Part shown: in pieces, positions 1 to 10,048 of the stretch
Layout of the letters: every line of letters starts with the position of its first letter
Position numbering within the stretch: position 1 is the stretch's first letter
DNA from: Alkalicella caledoniensis
Lineage (GTDB): Bacteria; Bacillota; Proteinivoracia; Proteinivoracales; Proteinivoracaceae
Length of the DNA stretch: 64,000 nucleotides
Direction of reading: 5' to 3'
Assembly (NCBI RefSeq): GCF_014467015.1
Contig: NZ_CP058559.1
Coordinates: 930,001-994,000 of the forward strand
Position numbers and translations under genes: made by a program
The notes under the pieces: generated by a model
The model's input: only the letters and a program-made list of their open reading frames with translations
What the model was told of the DNA's origin: nothing
Databases searched by the model: none

Positions 1-207
1 TTTATAAGGATCGTCTAAAACCAACAATTTTCTCTTTTGCCTACTTATAAGAAATTCTAAAATTTTTTCAGTTAACTGGTTATTATTAGTCTGTAACTTT
101 GCTAAGTCAAAAGCTCTTTTTTTATAAATCTTCTTCATAACAAGGCTTCTATTCCTACTGCTAAGGTTTATTAATCTTTCTTTATACTTTCTAAAAATAT
201 CCTTCAT
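1..207 (-). CDS. N-terminus of a probable DUF4011-type helicase protein (partial)
   Basis: An open minus-strand frame of 69 codons starts with ATG at 205-207 and runs off the left edge of the window. A GGGGAGG ribosome binding site lies just upstream of the ATG. The first residues, ending in LINLSSRNRSL, resemble the start of DUF4011 domains, which open large superfamily 1 helicase-like proteins often found in defence loci. That family call is inference from a short segment; no helicase motif is inside the window. It follows hsdR on the same strand but is separated from it by a terminator at 353-379, so it is probably a separate transcription unit. Confidence 0.5.
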   Translation of the reverse strand, partial: MKDIFRKYKERLINLSSRNRSLVMKKIYKKRAFDLAKLQTNNNQLTEKILEFLISRQKRKLLVLDDPYK

Positions 208-345
208 TATTACCTCCCCTTAGGTATCAGAAATTGTCTGCTAATATTATTTTCAGTCGTTTATTATATATTAGACAGTACTATGTCCAAAATGCTAAAA
301 AAAACTATTTTATGTAAATCTTCTTTCATAAGAAATATTGTGCCT

Positions 346-379
346 TATAAAAAAGAGCTACTTAAATCTAGTAGCTCTT
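346..379 (-). terminator. Terminator of the hsdR transcript
   Basis: A perfect 10-base inverted repeat (AAGAGCTACT and its complement, 353-362 and 370-379) has a 7-base loop. Read on the minus strand it ends in a run of T. It lies just past the hsdR stop codon at 387, so it should end the hsd transcript. Confidence 0.85.
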
Positions 380-386
380 GATGTCT

Positions 387-3300
387 CTATTCCATCAAAT
401 AATCCTGTCTCTCTTCCTCTGCTGCTATGAGTTCTTCTACGCTTACGTTTCCGCACATTTTCTCTGCTTGCCTCATTACTACCTTTAAGGCATTCTTCGC
501 TTGTTCTGGTGGATAATCATACTTCTTTAGTAGTCGCTTTATTATCCTTCTCATTCCTGCTTGGGCGCTTTTCCTGTGGTTCCAGTCTATTGTTATGTTG
601 TATCTTATGGCCATGGTTAGTTCCTGGGCTATTTTTTTTAGGGTTTCATCTTGTATTAATTCTTTTACTGCTTCGTCTGCCGTTAGGGCATCGTAAAATG
701 CTATTTCATCTTCGTTTAAGCCCAATGCCTTTTCTTCTTCTTTGATCTTTTTAAATTCATGGGCCATTTTTATTAGTTCTTCTATTACTTCAGCATTAGT
801 AATTGCTTGGTTGCGATATTTGTTCAGGGCCTTTTTGAGTTTTTCTGAGAATCTTTCAGACTTTACAAGGTTTCTTTTCTCCATTGCTTTAAGGTTACCT
901 TCTAGCAACTTTTTAAGTAACTCTACCGCTAAATTCTTATGTTTCATTTCCCTAACTTCATCTAAGAATTCTTCTGATAATATGGACACATCTGGTCTTT
1001 TTAATCCCATGGCATCAAATACATCTATAACCTCTTCTGAGATAATTGATCGCTCTAACATTTGTGTTACCCTAGCTTCTATTTCTTTTTTGGATTTAGG
1101 CACAACACTTCTTTCACCAAGCTTAGTTAAACTTGCCTTCACTGATTTAAAATAGCTTACTTCCAGTGCCTTTGCCTTACCTGTATCTGTGGCTGCACAT
1201 AGGGAATGGGCTTTAGCCAGCTCTATGGCAATCTTTTTAAAGTCCTTTTGTTCCCTCTCTGATTTTCCAAGGATAAAGTCCATCCCACCAGTTATGGCAC
1301 GAATTCTTTCAACCTGTGAAGTGCCCATATATTTTGAGTAATCAAATCCGTGCATGATACCTTGAAGCACTTCAAGTTTTTCTAGCATAATGGATATTGC
1401 TACATTTGTATCTATACCTGTATTTTGCTTATCTGAATCTGTATATTGTTTAAGGGCGCTTTTAAGGCTTTCAAGGATTCCTAGATAGTCAACAACTACA
1501 CCACCTGATTTATCTTTAAATACCCTGTTTACCCTGGCAATTGCCTGCATAAGGTTATGTCCTTTCATCGGCTTATCGATGTACATGGTATGCATGGATG
1601 GCACATCAAAACCAGTGAGCCACATATCCCTTACCAGAACTATTTTCAGTTCATCGTTGTTATCTTTCATCCTATTTGCTAGGGTATCTCTTCTTTGTTT
1701 ACCGCCCACATGTTTTTGTAGTTTTTCGTTGTCAGCTGCACTTCCTGTCATAACAACTTTTATCTTGCCTTTGTTGACATCGTCATTATGCCAATCAGGT
1801 CTTAGCTTAACTATTTCATCATAAAGTTCCACACAAATTCTACGACTCATACATACAACCATGGCTTTACCATCAATGGTCTTAGATTTGTCTTCAAAGT
1901 GATTAACGATATCTTCTGCTAGCTTTTTGATTCTATTGGGGGAACCTACAACTGCTTCCAGCCTAGACCAAACAGATTTACTTTTTTCCTTTTCGTTTTC
2001 CTCTTGTCCTTCAATAACTTCTTCAAATTCTTCATCTATTTTTATTAGCTCATTTTCATCAGCTTCTAGCTTGATTATTCTATTTTCATAATATATCTTT
2101 ACGGTTGCCTCATCTTCTACTGCTTGAGTCATATCGTAAATATCAATATATTCACCAAACACTGCAGGAGTTGATTTATCTTCCATTTCTATGGGTGTTC
2201 CAGTAAAACCAATGAACGATGCGTTAGGCAGTGCATCCCTTAAATACTTTGCATACCCATACTTTACTTCTCCTGTTTTCACATCGGTTTTAGCATCTAG
2301 TCCATACTGACTTCTGTGGGCTTCATCGGCAATTATAATTACATTTTTACGGTCTGTTAGCACAGGCATATCTCCATCTTCTGGTTTAAACTTTTGGATG
2401 GTGGTAAAGATAATACCCCCAGACTCCCTATCGTTTAATAGATCATAGAGTCCGTTAGTTTCTTTAGAGTTATCTTTTGCTTGCTGTTTTTTCTGTTCAT
2501 CTGTTAGTTTACGGATATTTGCTTGTTTAGGGGTTTGTCTAAGTATGTCTTGGGATTTTGAGAAGGTGCTAAATAATTGGTCATCTAAATCATTTCTGTC
2601 AGTAATAACTACAATGGTAGGGTTGTTAAGTTTCTTTACTAGTCCAGCGGTATAAAATACCATGGAAAAACTTTTCCCTGATCCTTGGGTATGCCAGATT
2701 ACACCAATCTTCCTATCGCCGTCTTCTTCGGTGGCTTCCTGGGTTTTATCAATGGCTTTTTTAACGGCAAAGTATTGGTGATATGCAGCCATTATTTTAA
2801 TAATTGTCTTTTTATCACCTATTTTATTGCCATCTGCATCTCTTTCTTCATCCCTAGACTCTTGGAATAATATGAAGTTTTGGATAATATCTAGGATACG
2901 TTTTTTTGCTAACGCACCAGAAAACATAACTTCATATTGAGGCTTAGATAAAGGCTCTACATTTTCACCGTCAATACTTCTCCAATTCATATACCGCTCT
3001 TCATTGGAAGTAATTGTCCCTACCTTGGCATTGATACCATCAGATAATATACAAAAGCCATTGTAATTAAATAGGGCTGGGATATCCCTTTTATATGTTT
3101 GGATTTGATTATAGGCACTTTCAATACCAACATTTTCATCACTGGCTGATTTAAGCTCTATGACAACTAGGGGTATACCGTTAACAAAAATAATTAGATC
3201 GGGTCTTCTCTCTTCATTCTCAAATACAGTAAACTGGCTAACAACTACATAATCATTATTACTAGGGTTCTTATAATCAACAATATGAGCCCTTTTAGTT

Positions 3301-3632
3301 CTGATATTTCCCTTGTCCTTATAGGATACTTCCACACCTTCTGTTAGCAGTCTATGAAAGTATCTGTTGTTCTCCTCAAGCATTGGACTATTAAAGGTAA
3401 TTATCTGCCTATATGCACTTTCAATGGCTTCAGGTGGTAACTCACGATTAATTTTGTACAATGCATCCCTTAGCCGTTGCTCAAGAATAACTTCCCGATA
3501 ATCTTTCCTCTCAGGGTAATCCCCCCCAGGAGAAATATCAGGCCCAAACACATGTGTATAACCTAATTCCTGCAAGATTTCTATGGCAGCCTGCTCTAAG
3601 AAATCCTCAGTGAAATTTGCGAATAAACTCAT
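387..3632 (-). CDS. hsdR: Type I restriction enzyme, R (motor and nuclease) subunit
   Basis: 1081 residues, the usual HsdR size. The N-terminal PD-(D/E)xK nuclease is visible as RPDLIIF (D near residue 147) followed by VIELK (E and K near 161-163). The superfamily 2 translocase follows, with Walker A GSGKS near 319-323 and a DEAH box in IIADEAHRS. The ATG at 3632 is preferred over the one at 3638, because the GGAGG lies only 2 bases from the latter and 8 from the former. HsdR cuts DNA only in complex with HsdM and HsdS, so with hsdM split by the prophage it should be inactive although the gene looks intact. It is downstream of hsdS in the same operon. Confidence 0.95.
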   Translation of the reverse strand: MSLFANFTEDFLEQAAIEILQELGYTHVFGPDISPGGDYPERKDYREVILEQRLRDALYKINRELPPEAIESAYRQIITFNSPMLEENNRYFHRLLTEGVEVSYKDKGNIRTKRAHIVDYKNPSNNDYVVVSQFTVFENEERRPDLIIFVNGIPLVVIELKSASDENVGIESAYNQIQTYKRDIPALFNYNGFCILSDGINAKVGTITSNEERYMNWRSIDGENVEPLSKPQYEVMFSGALAKKRILDIIQNFILFQESRDEERDADGNKIGDKKTIIKIMAAYHQYFAVKKAIDKTQEATEEDGDRKIGVIWHTQGSGKSFSMVFYTAGLVKKLNNPTIVVITDRNDLDDQLFSTFSKSQDILRQTPKQANIRKLTDEQKKQQAKDNSKETNGLYDLLNDRESGGIIFTTIQKFKPEDGDMPVLTDRKNVIIIADEAHRSQYGLDAKTDVKTGEVKYGYAKYLRDALPNASFIGFTGTPIEMEDKSTPAVFGEYIDIYDMTQAVEDEATVKIYYENRIIKLEADENELIKIDEEFEEVIEGQEENEKEKSKSVWSRLEAVVGSPNRIKKLAEDIVNHFEDKSKTIDGKAMVVCMSRRICVELYDEIVKLRPDWHNDDVNKGKIKVVMTGSAADNEKLQKHVGGKQRRDTLANRMKDNNDELKIVLVRDMWLTGFDVPSMHTMYIDKPMKGHNLMQAIARVNRVFKDKSGGVVVDYLGILESLKSALKQYTDSDKQNTGIDTNVAISIMLEKLEVLQGIMHGFDYSKYMGTSQVERIRAITGGMDFILGKSEREQKDFKKIAIELAKAHSLCAATDTGKAKALEVSYFKSVKASLTKLGERSVVPKSKKEIEARVTQMLERSIISEEVIDVFDAMGLKRPDVSILSEEFLDEVREMKHKNLAVELLKKLLEGNLKAMEKRNLVKSERFSEKLKKALNKYRNQAITNAEVIEELIKMAHEFKKIKEEEKALGLNEDEIAFYDALTADEAVKELIQDETLKKIAQELTMAIRYNITIDWNHRKSAQAGMRRIIKRLLKKYDYPPEQAKNALKVVMRQAEKMCGNVSVEELIAAEEERQDYLME

Positions 3633-3668
3633 ACTCATAACCTCCTCGTACTTAGTTATGGAACAGTT

Positions 3669-4916
3669 CTAGTCTAAAGGCACGCGTATTTCTCCTGACA
3701 TAAGTCTAGGAAGTAGTGTGTCTCTAACTTTAATCAACCTTTTACTTTCGATTTTCAAGTTTGTAATTTCCTCGTACAGAGGTTTTATCATCACATTTAA
3801 TTTCTTATATAGCCTATCATTAGGTATTAAAACCTTTGAGTCAGAAAGATCTTTCCTTTTTATATGACCCATCGTTGTAGCTTTACTTTCAGCAATTCTT
3901 TTAAAATTTTCCAAATAATAATCCAGCCAAAGTATACAAAACCATTTATCATAGGTCTTAGGATTGACTTTAAACAAATGTTGATTTAATCCACATTTTC
4001 CGCCTGCCCAAATGTCTAGTAGCAAACTTCCTGACCAAGAAAAGATTAAGTCGCCATCATTTACTATATATTTTGCATCTATGCTTTCAGAGCATAGATC
4101 ACTTGATTCATCTGTAAATCCTTGCCTTAACTCCTTAATTTTTAATACAGGATAGGAGTGTTCATTTTCTTTAGGTCTAAACTTTTGCATTGCTATACCA
4201 TTTAGGTAATCTGCTATATCATCTAAAGCTTTAACTTCCCACCCCTTAGGAATCATCCCAAGTTCACTTTCAACCATTTCCCCACCACTGGATTTATATG
4301 GCTCTCCTTCTTCATTAGGGAAATCAAAATCCACAAACCACTGTTTAAAAATAGCCTGAGTCATTTCTTCTAGCTTTTTGTTAATTTGGTTGTTGACTTC
4401 TATTTTTTTATCTAGAGTTGAGAGGATATTACCAATTGCTTTTTGCTCTTCTACCTTTGGATATGCAATTGGGCATGATTTAAATGCTGAATGTTTTAAA
4501 TCTTTCTGTACACTCCCTGAAGCCACGCTATTAGAATATTTGTAAACAAAATCTGATTTTAAAAAGTAGTACAGAAAATACTTGTCAAACTTATCATAAT
4601 CTACTATTACCTTAAAACAGTTGTTGTGAACGCAACCTGAAATATCTGTGTAAACTAGGCCTACTTGGCCTGTCCTTGTATAAATAATATCATCTTTTGT
4701 TGCTACATATTGCTCTTTAATATCCTTTACAAACTCGCTAAACTCCCTTTTAGGTAAGTCAGTAATTTTAAGTAGCGGCATATATCCTGGTTTAAGGTTA
4801 TCTGTTCTTAAATCTTTAGAAATCTGAAGTCCTTGCCTTAGTTCAGCTATATTCCCAATACTGGTAACTGTCCAATCCTCTGGTACAACACCAAATAAAT
4901 TGTCTCTAGAACTCAT
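3669..4916 (-). CDS. hsdS: Type I restriction enzyme, S (specificity) subunit
   Basis: 415 residues with the typical HsdS layout: a first target recognition domain, a conserved helical spacer near the middle ([21 protein letters not shown]), a second recognition domain starting around [16 protein letters not shown], and a second helical region ending in [13 protein letters not shown]. The product gives sequence specificity to both methylation and cleavage. The ATG at 4916 sits inside the last codons of hsdM, a normal coupling for these operons, with a run of G upstream as ribosome binding site. A TTG at 4922 is an alternative. Lacking an intact HsdM partner it should not function at present. 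Confidence 0.93.
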   Translation of the reverse strand: MSSRDNLFGVVPEDWTVTSIGNIAELRQGLQISKDLRTDNLKPGYMPLLKITDLPKREFSEFVKDIKEQYVATKDDIIYTRTGQVGLVYTDISGCVHNNCFKVIVDYDKFDKYFLYYFLKSDFVYKYSNSVASGSVQKDLKHSAFKSCPIAYPKVEEQKAIGNILSTLDKKIEVNNQINKKLEEMTQAIFKQWFVDFDFPNEEGEPYKSSGGEMVESELGMIPKGWEVKALDDIADYLNGIAMQKFRPKENEHSYPVLKIKELRQGFTDESSDLCSESIDAKYIVNDGDLIFSWSGSLLLDIWAGGKCGLNQHLFKVNPKTYDKWFCILWLDYYLENFKRIAESKATTMGHIKRKDLSDSKVLIPNDRLYKKLNVMIKPLYEEITNLKIESKRLIKVRDTLLPRLMSGEIRVPLD

Positions 4917-5853
4917 ACCCAATCCCCCCTAGATTCTTCCTTATATCTTCCTCTAGGCGACGGGATCTTGTAAATAACTCACCTAACTCACTGGTCAGAT
5001 TCTCCATCTTTTCTTCAAATGAAACTCCATCATCTTCGATATCTTCAATTCCCACATATCTTCCAGGGGTTAGTACATATTCATGTTCCTGTACTTCTTT
5101 TAGTTTAGCTGATTTACAGAATCCTTTTAAATCTTCGTATTCTCCACCAGTATTTCGCCAGTTGTGGTAGGTTTCAGCTATCTTTTTTACATCTTCTTCT
5201 TTTAATTCCCTGTGTCTTCTGTCAATCATTTCCCCTAAGTTTCTTGCATCGATGAAAAGGATTTCTTTCTCTCTGCTACGGAACTTAGTATTATCTTTTT
5301 TGTTTCTGTTAAGTATCCATAGGCAAACCGGTATTCCTGTAGAGTAGAATAGTTTATCCGGCAGTGCAACAATAGCATCTACTAAATCATTTTCTATTAG
5401 ATTTTTCCTTATTACACCTTCGTTGGATGTATTTGAGCTTAATGATCCATTTGCAAGTACTATTCCTGCCACACCGTTCGGTGCTAGGTGATACACCATG
5501 TGTTGTAGCCAAGCGTAGTTGGCATTGCCTGCTGGAGGAGTTCCGAATTTCCATCTTACATCTTCTGTTAGTTGCTCTCCACCCCAGTCGCTTATGTTAA
5601 ATGGTGGGTTAGCTAAGATGTAGTCTGCTTTTAGTGTTTTGTGCATATCGTTATGGAAAGTATCGTCATGATGATCTCCTAGATTACCATCTAATCCCCT
5701 TATGGCTAAGTTCATTTTACATAACTTCCATGTAGTCGAATTCATTTCTTGACCATATATTGAAAGGTTTTCAATTTTACCTTGGTGTTCTTCAAGAAAT
5801 TTCTCACTTTGAACAAACATACCACCACTTCCACAGCATGGGTCTATGTTCAT
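4906..5853 (-). pseudogene. hsdM: hsdM, C-terminal part (interrupted by prophage)
   Basis: This frame holds the catalytic two thirds of a type I N6-adenine methyltransferase. It includes the AdoMet-binding motif [10 protein letters not shown] right at the start, and NPPF (in [10 protein letters not shown]) as motif IV. Only the first three codons (ATG AAC ATA, 5845-5853) come from the inserted element; host sequence begins at the GA core at 5843-5844. No convincing ribosome binding site precedes this ATG, so translation would be weak at best. The N-terminal part is at 62743-63384. Joining the two at the core gives [12 protein letters not shown] in frame and a protein of about 507 residues, a normal HsdM length. 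Confidence 0.95.
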
Positions 5854-5869
5854 GCAGATTTTGATACAA
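5843..5869. other. attL: left prophage-chromosome junction
   Basis: The TC core at 5843-5844 (GA on the hsdM coding strand) is the last base pair of hsdM before prophage DNA. The 25 bases to its right (5845-5869) end in TTGATACAA. This is the mirror image of TTGTATCAA at 62773-62781 in the right end, at exactly the same distance (25 bases) from its core. The two halves match at 18 of 25 positions when one is reverse-complemented. Core position is also fixed independently by the requirement that hsdM be restored in frame. Confidence 0.88.
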
Positions 5870-5870
5870 A

Positions 5871-5894
5871 AATAAAAAGCCCTTCCCTGGGCTT
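5871..5894 (-). terminator. Terminator at the left end of the element
   Basis: AAGCCC at 5877-5882 pairs with GGGCTT at 5889-5894. On the minus strand the hairpin is followed by a T-rich tail running towards attL. It would stop cargo transcripts before they enter the hsdM fragment. Confidence 0.65.
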
Positions 5895-6439
5895 AACCCC
5901 GGAAAAGGCTTGAAATCAAAGCGTTTAGAGAATCCCTCGGACTTGTGAAACGCATTAGATTGCTAACGTATTTAGTTTTTCGCTTGGCACGCTACTGAAT
6001 AAATCTAACTTGAATACCCTTACATTCATTAAGTCAAAATAATTAAAAAGTATAGGTAAAATTAAAAGGTTCAGTATCGATATGTTTCCTCTAACACCAT
6101 GGCTCGAGAGGACAGCATTGATGTCAGAAGTTGATTTTTCACCCCGACGTTTGGGGGAATAGATCGACCGGTTTTTTGCTAGTTTTTTGAGAAAGCGTCG
6201 TATAGGGGAACAGATCGATTACAAGGTAATACACTACATTGTAATCGACCTGTTCTTTCAACCAATAATAATCTTTCAACTGGTTTTAGTTTCGCTGATT
6301 AGATGAATTTCAGAGCTTCCTACCTGATGAAGCTCGACGATTTGATTTTTTACTCATCGGTATACCGAAATCCACTTTTCTTAGACACATTTAACACTAA
6401 CCTTTCTATTAATATTGTAAGATGTTAAACTTCTTCTGT
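5895..6439. other. Gene-free, hairpin-rich left end
   Basis: No credible gene is seen in these 545 bases. They hold several inverted repeats: a 17-base pair with one mismatch (6208-6224 and 6239-6255), a perfect 7-base pair (GAGCTTC, 6313-6319 and 6329-6335), and a short CCCC/GGGG hairpin near 6152-6167. A segment like GGGGAAYAGATCGA occurs twice, near 6165 and 6205. The region may hold a transcription end, an operator array or a small structured RNA; nothing in the sequence decides between these. Confidence 0.5.
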
Positions 6440-6688
6440 CTACTTTTCTATACTAGCGCCATTTTTAGTGAAAAAATCAAATAAACTAATTAGTGATGCA
6501 GCAAAAATTGAGCCCATTATCATTTGAACTATTTGATTCACTTCAAAAAGTAGTGAAACAAAAACCAAAATTAATAATATAAACAAACTAATATATACTG
6601 TACCCGTCTTAAATAAATTTATGATATAACGTGCAATAATTAATGTAATTGCAAAAATGAACAGATCAAAATACTCTAATCCATCCAT
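6440..6688 (-). CDS. Small membrane protein, possible bacteriocin immunity protein
   Basis: 82 residues, mostly hydrophobic, with about two to three membrane segments (residues roughly 7-25, 31-48 and 52-70) and a short charged C-terminus. It starts inside the end of the bacteriocin gene (23-base overlap), so the two are translated from one message. Small hydrophobic proteins encoded directly after a bacteriocin gene are commonly its immunity protein. The immunity role here is inference from position and shape; I recognise no family. Confidence 0.55.
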   Translation of the reverse strand: MDGLEYFDLFIFAITLIIARYIINLFKTGTVYISLFILLILVFVSLLFEVNQIVQMIMGSIFAASLISLFDFFTKNGASIEK

Positions 6689-7043
6689 TTAGATTACCGT
6701 CCCTTCCATCAAGATGATTTGCTATCCTATTCGCTACTCCGCCAACTCCTCCACTTACTATAGTTCTCAGCCATGATGATACTAGTGCGTTTCCTACTTT
6801 AATTCCTGATGCACCCACTGCTTTAACAATTCCTGCGGCTAAAGCATTTCTCAACGACATAGAGCCCAGAACTACTTTCAGTCCGCCAGTAGCAACAGCA
6901 CCTCCAGCTGCTGCTAAAAAAGCGTAAGTTGCAGCTGTAATCGTGCCCGCTACACTCCATGTGGGTATACTAAACCCACCTTCCAAGTACATCATTTCTT
7001 CCTGATCAATCTCCACATAATTTTTAGGTAATACCATTTCCAT
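6666..7043 (-). CDS. Bacteriocin-like peptide precursor with double-glycine leader
   Basis: 125 residues. The start has the form of a class II bacteriocin leader: charged residues followed by EEMMYLEGG near residues 15-23. This matches the double-glycine site cut by peptidase-containing ABC transporters. The remaining ~102 residues are rich in glycine, alanine and hydrophobic residues (AAAGGAVATGG, SGGVGGVAN), as in pore-forming bacteriocins, though longer than most. AAGGAGG lies 8 bases before the first ATG. The dedicated transporter is not in the window and the neighbouring accessory gene is truncated, so export is doubtful unless another transporter serves. It could also be a different GG-leader secreted peptide. 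Confidence 0.68.
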   Translation of the reverse strand: MEMVLPKNYVEIDQEEMMYLEGGFSIPTWSVAGTITAATYAFLAAAGGAVATGGLKVVLGSMSLRNALAAGIVKAVGASGIKVGNALVSSWLRTIVSGGVGGVANRIANHLDGRDGNLNGWIRVF

Positions 7044-7146
7044 TGTTCGTTCCTCCTTGTTTTTATTATATCAAAGCCGGTGTCTTTTGAGTAGATTCTT
7101 TTCCCACACCCTTTCTTCCCCTGATTAAAACACGTGACTCTAACAC

Positions 7147-7800
7147 CTAGCTTCTAAAATTCAACATCCCCAGAATCCACTGTAAATAGGTCTCTTCCTT
7201 GTAAACAATTCTTGCCTCCACCGGCATGGCTCGAAGCAGTTCCACTACTTCTCCACTATTGCTTTCCAGTTGGCTTTTTTCAAGCTCCACCCGGAGGCGA
7301 TAAAGGACACTGACCCCTTCTGACGATTCATTTTGTATCGTTCCCGGTTCGATGAAGGTCACTTTACCGGGAAGTGTGCCAAACCGATACGTATTCAGCC
7401 CTGATATTGCAACCTTTACCGGTTTTCCCACCTCAACCCGGCTTCGATCCTGGGCATTGACATAGGCGTCAATGTATAAGCTTTCTTCTTTGTTTGCAAC
7501 CTCCCCGATGATTTGCCCTTGCTGAACCGCCATACCAATGGCCGTTGGGGAAAAATAATGCAGTTTCCCTTTATTGTTGGCTCTGACGTAATGAATGGCA
7601 TCCTGGTCTACTGCTGCAGCAAAGTTCGCTTCCAGCTCCACAAGTTGGCACGATAGGCTCATCTTGATGTCCTGAGTGTTTTTTTTGCATTTATCCGTAC
7701 GTGGAAACTTTTCTATCCCATTTTTGTACATTTGCTCGTTTGCGGGAACATATCCATAGAAATTCTGAAGATTTCTACGTGTGCGGAAACAAGTCAACAT
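7147..7800 (-). pseudogene. Fragment of a HlyD-type bacteriocin secretion accessory protein
   Basis: The C-terminal ~150 residues look like the membrane fusion proteins that work with bacteriocin ABC exporters: GKLHYFSPTAIGMAVQQG, followed by a beta-barrel-like segment with VNAQDRSRVEVGKPVKV. Complete relatives are usually about twice this length and start with a membrane anchor. Here there is no anchor, the first ~55 residues read as a poor match, and the frame ends 18 bases from the stop of the ATPase gene at 7818. It is most likely the 3' remnant of a gene cut away on the upstream side. It lies directly upstream of the bacteriocin gene, on the same strand. Confidence 0.65.
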
Positions 7801-7817
7801 TTAAGATCCATCCAAGA

Positions 7818-9986
7818 TTAAACCTCTGTAAAATCAAATCGCGCTCTCTCATTTGCAACAAAACGCTCTGCGTGTATCATATAGTGATCTGGGACAATAT
7901 TAAAACGTCGGACATCTAGGGAATAAAGGTAATCATTTTCAATGTGATATGTTTCGTCTACATATTTCCTTAAGACATCATTGGTTTGACGAAGCCTTTC
8001 TCTGGCCTCTTTATCATGCTCTGTATAAGCCCTTAAGATAAGCATTTTTATGTATGAGGACGTCTCATTTGCATAGCGATCCATCAATTTTTCAGGGGTA
8101 CATTGCTCAATAACCAAATCGTAGTCAAATTCGGGAATGTATTGTTGGATAAAGCCTTTTCCATTTGCTCTTTGCTCTTCACTTAACTTGTTCTTTCCTT
8201 CAGAGTCAAAAGTTGGTTCAGATCGCCTATGTATGAGGCTTGAGAGTATGTTATAGGCATCAGACTCTTCTTTTGGTTTTCTATATTGATGTTCAATAAA
8301 TTTACGAAGACATCCTATTCTTGCAGCTATATCAATGTTTGAATCTTCAGCTATTTCTTTTAGTAAAACAACTGAAGACATTAAATCAGAGTTTTTTTGA
8401 ATAGGGGTACATGTTAAATTACCATCATTATTTACTAGGTAATTAGCACAGACGTAAGATGGATCTTGCTTTCCAGCACCAACTTGGACATAATCAATCA
8501 CTGGTTCAAAATCATGTGTTAACATCAACACGGTTCGCTGATAGAGACTATTATCTTTATCGCCGGTCTTGAAGAGTCTATTTATTATCGCATACTTTTT
8601 ATTACTGTCGAAAGATGATATCGGATCATCAAGTATTATTAAGTCAGGATTCCTGCTAATTGCATCAAACATAAATAATATTAATGCAAATGCGTTTTTT
8701 TCACCCCAGCTCAGATGCTTACTAGGAGAATTTAAATCTCCTGAATTTCCATCTGGCATTATAAATTTAAGAAATGCTCTAGCATTATTTTCACCATCAA
8801 GCTCTACATCAAACGAATACCTAAATCCCGCTATGGAAAGAAATTCATTTATGTCCAGTTTTCTATCTTTTATTTTATCTTGAATATATTTATTATATTT
8901 TCCAATTTCACCTTTAAGCACATTAACCTTATCTAAAAGATTGTCCACCTCCATATTAATCGTGCTAATTTCTTGCTTAGTAAGATCCGAGATAAAAAAA
9001 TCATCAATGGCCCTGAAATCGATTTTCATTTCATTTAATTTAGATTCTAAATCTGCAATATTATCTCTATCTACTGAAGCACCATTGAATGAGACAATAG
9101 AGGTTAACCTTTTATAAAGATAATCTGCTTCAGTACAGAGCTTGGTTAATTGTGTTTCGAGGACGTCCAAATCTTCTTTAACACCAAATAAAGAAATTAA
9201 TTCCTCGGTCTTTTTTTCATCTAAATATGGCTGTAAAGCTTCTAGTGCTTTTGATATTGCAGCTGCAATTTCAACACTGGCCTTGTCAAAACTATCAGCA
9301 AATACTCTGTTTATGGTACTTGTCTTTTCAGAGTCATTAGTTGAGCAATAAGGACAACAGCCTTTACTACCAAATTGATCATATCCTTGTAATCGCCATG
9401 TTGCCCATTTAGAAACAGTGTTTTTTTCAAAGAATGGTTTTAAGTCAGTCAGTTCAGCAGGAGGATTGAAATATGCACCTTTGCCCTCAAGAATTCCTTT
9501 AGTTCCTCCCCTTCTAGCAATTTTATTATTGCTAGTCATCTTAATCTTGTCTATCAAATCACCAATATTACTTTGAAGGTTTACAATCTCTTGACGCTCA
9601 GTAATAGTGGTTTTAACTGTTGATAACGCATCATCAATATTTTTCTTTGCATTATCGTATTCATTTGAACGAATCAGAACCTCAAATGTATTTTTAATGA
9701 GGGTGTTGGTTTGGTAGACATATTGACGGACATATTCCTCATCAAATATTGCTATATTATCTGATGAAAATCCTTCTATATGCGGCTGAACATCCTCATT
9801 ACTGATCCCATATGGTGCAAGTTCTGTTAATGCTTTTTGCTGAGATATAAGCGTAATGGCTCTTACCATCGTTGATTTCCCGGTACCATTACGACCAAAC
9901 ATGATGTTAAGTTTATTGGAATAAATCGGCAATTCTCCTTGTGCTATGTTATTGCAATTCTGAATGTTAATCGTATAATCAGACAT
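7818..9986 (-). CDS. ABC-type ATPase resembling RloC/PrrC anticodon nucleases
   Basis: 722 residues. Walker A is GRNGTGKST (31-39), the ABC signature region is LSWGEKNA (425-432), and Walker B is LIILDDP (449-455). A CPYC pair at 211-214 lies between predicted helical segments, like the zinc hook of Rad50 and RloC. In the C-terminal part RKFIEH (561-566) fits the Rx4H motif of HEPN ribonucleases, the fold predicted for PrrC/RloC anticodon nucleases. Such proteins cut tRNA when a linked restriction system is inhibited, which would suit its place after the type III-like genes. The ABC part is clear; the nuclease role is inference. AAGGAGG lies just before the ATG. Confidence 0.72.
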   Translation of the reverse strand: MSDYTINIQNCNNIAQGELPIYSNKLNIMFGRNGTGKSTMVRAITLISQQKALTELAPYGISNEDVQPHIEGFSSDNIAIFDEEYVRQYVYQTNTLIKNTFEVLIRSNEYDNAKKNIDDALSTVKTTITERQEIVNLQSNIGDLIDKIKMTSNNKIARRGGTKGILEGKGAYFNPPAELTDLKPFFEKNTVSKWATWRLQGYDQFGSKGCCPYCSTNDSEKTSTINRVFADSFDKASVEIAAAISKALEALQPYLDEKKTEELISLFGVKEDLDVLETQLTKLCTEADYLYKRLTSIVSFNGASVDRDNIADLESKLNEMKIDFRAIDDFFISDLTKQEISTINMEVDNLLDKVNVLKGEIGKYNKYIQDKIKDRKLDINEFLSIAGFRYSFDVELDGENNARAFLKFIMPDGNSGDLNSPSKHLSWGEKNAFALILFMFDAISRNPDLIILDDPISSFDSNKKYAIINRLFKTGDKDNSLYQRTVLMLTHDFEPVIDYVQVGAGKQDPSYVCANYLVNNDGNLTCTPIQKNSDLMSSVVLLKEIAEDSNIDIAARIGCLRKFIEHQYRKPKEESDAYNILSSLIHRRSEPTFDSEGKNKLSEEQRANGKGFIQQYIPEFDYDLVIEQCTPEKLMDRYANETSSYIKMLILRAYTEHDKEARERLRQTNDVLRKYVDETYHIENDYLYSLDVRRFNIVPDHYMIHAERFVANERARFDFTEV

Positions 9987-10008
9987 GTCCCCCTCCTTAG
10001 AAATCTGT

Positions 10009-10048
10009 CCGTAAAATCAACTAACCATGGATTTTACGGGCTTTTTTT
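10009..10048 (+). terminator. Hairpin with T-run between restriction and ATPase genes
   Basis: CCGTAAAATC (10009-10018) pairs perfectly with GATTTTACGG (10030-10039), and a T-run follows on the plus strand. It is oriented to stop plus-strand (antisense) transcription. On the minus strand, where the genes are, the hairpin has no T-tail, so it may act only as a transcript-stabilising structure there. Confidence 0.5.

Noticed and set aside
742-1155. Long plus-strand frames opposite hsdR and the type III genes
   Set aside because: They are antisense to genes with clear motifs, lack ribosome binding sites, and have the serine/leucine-rich composition of reverse-strand shadows.
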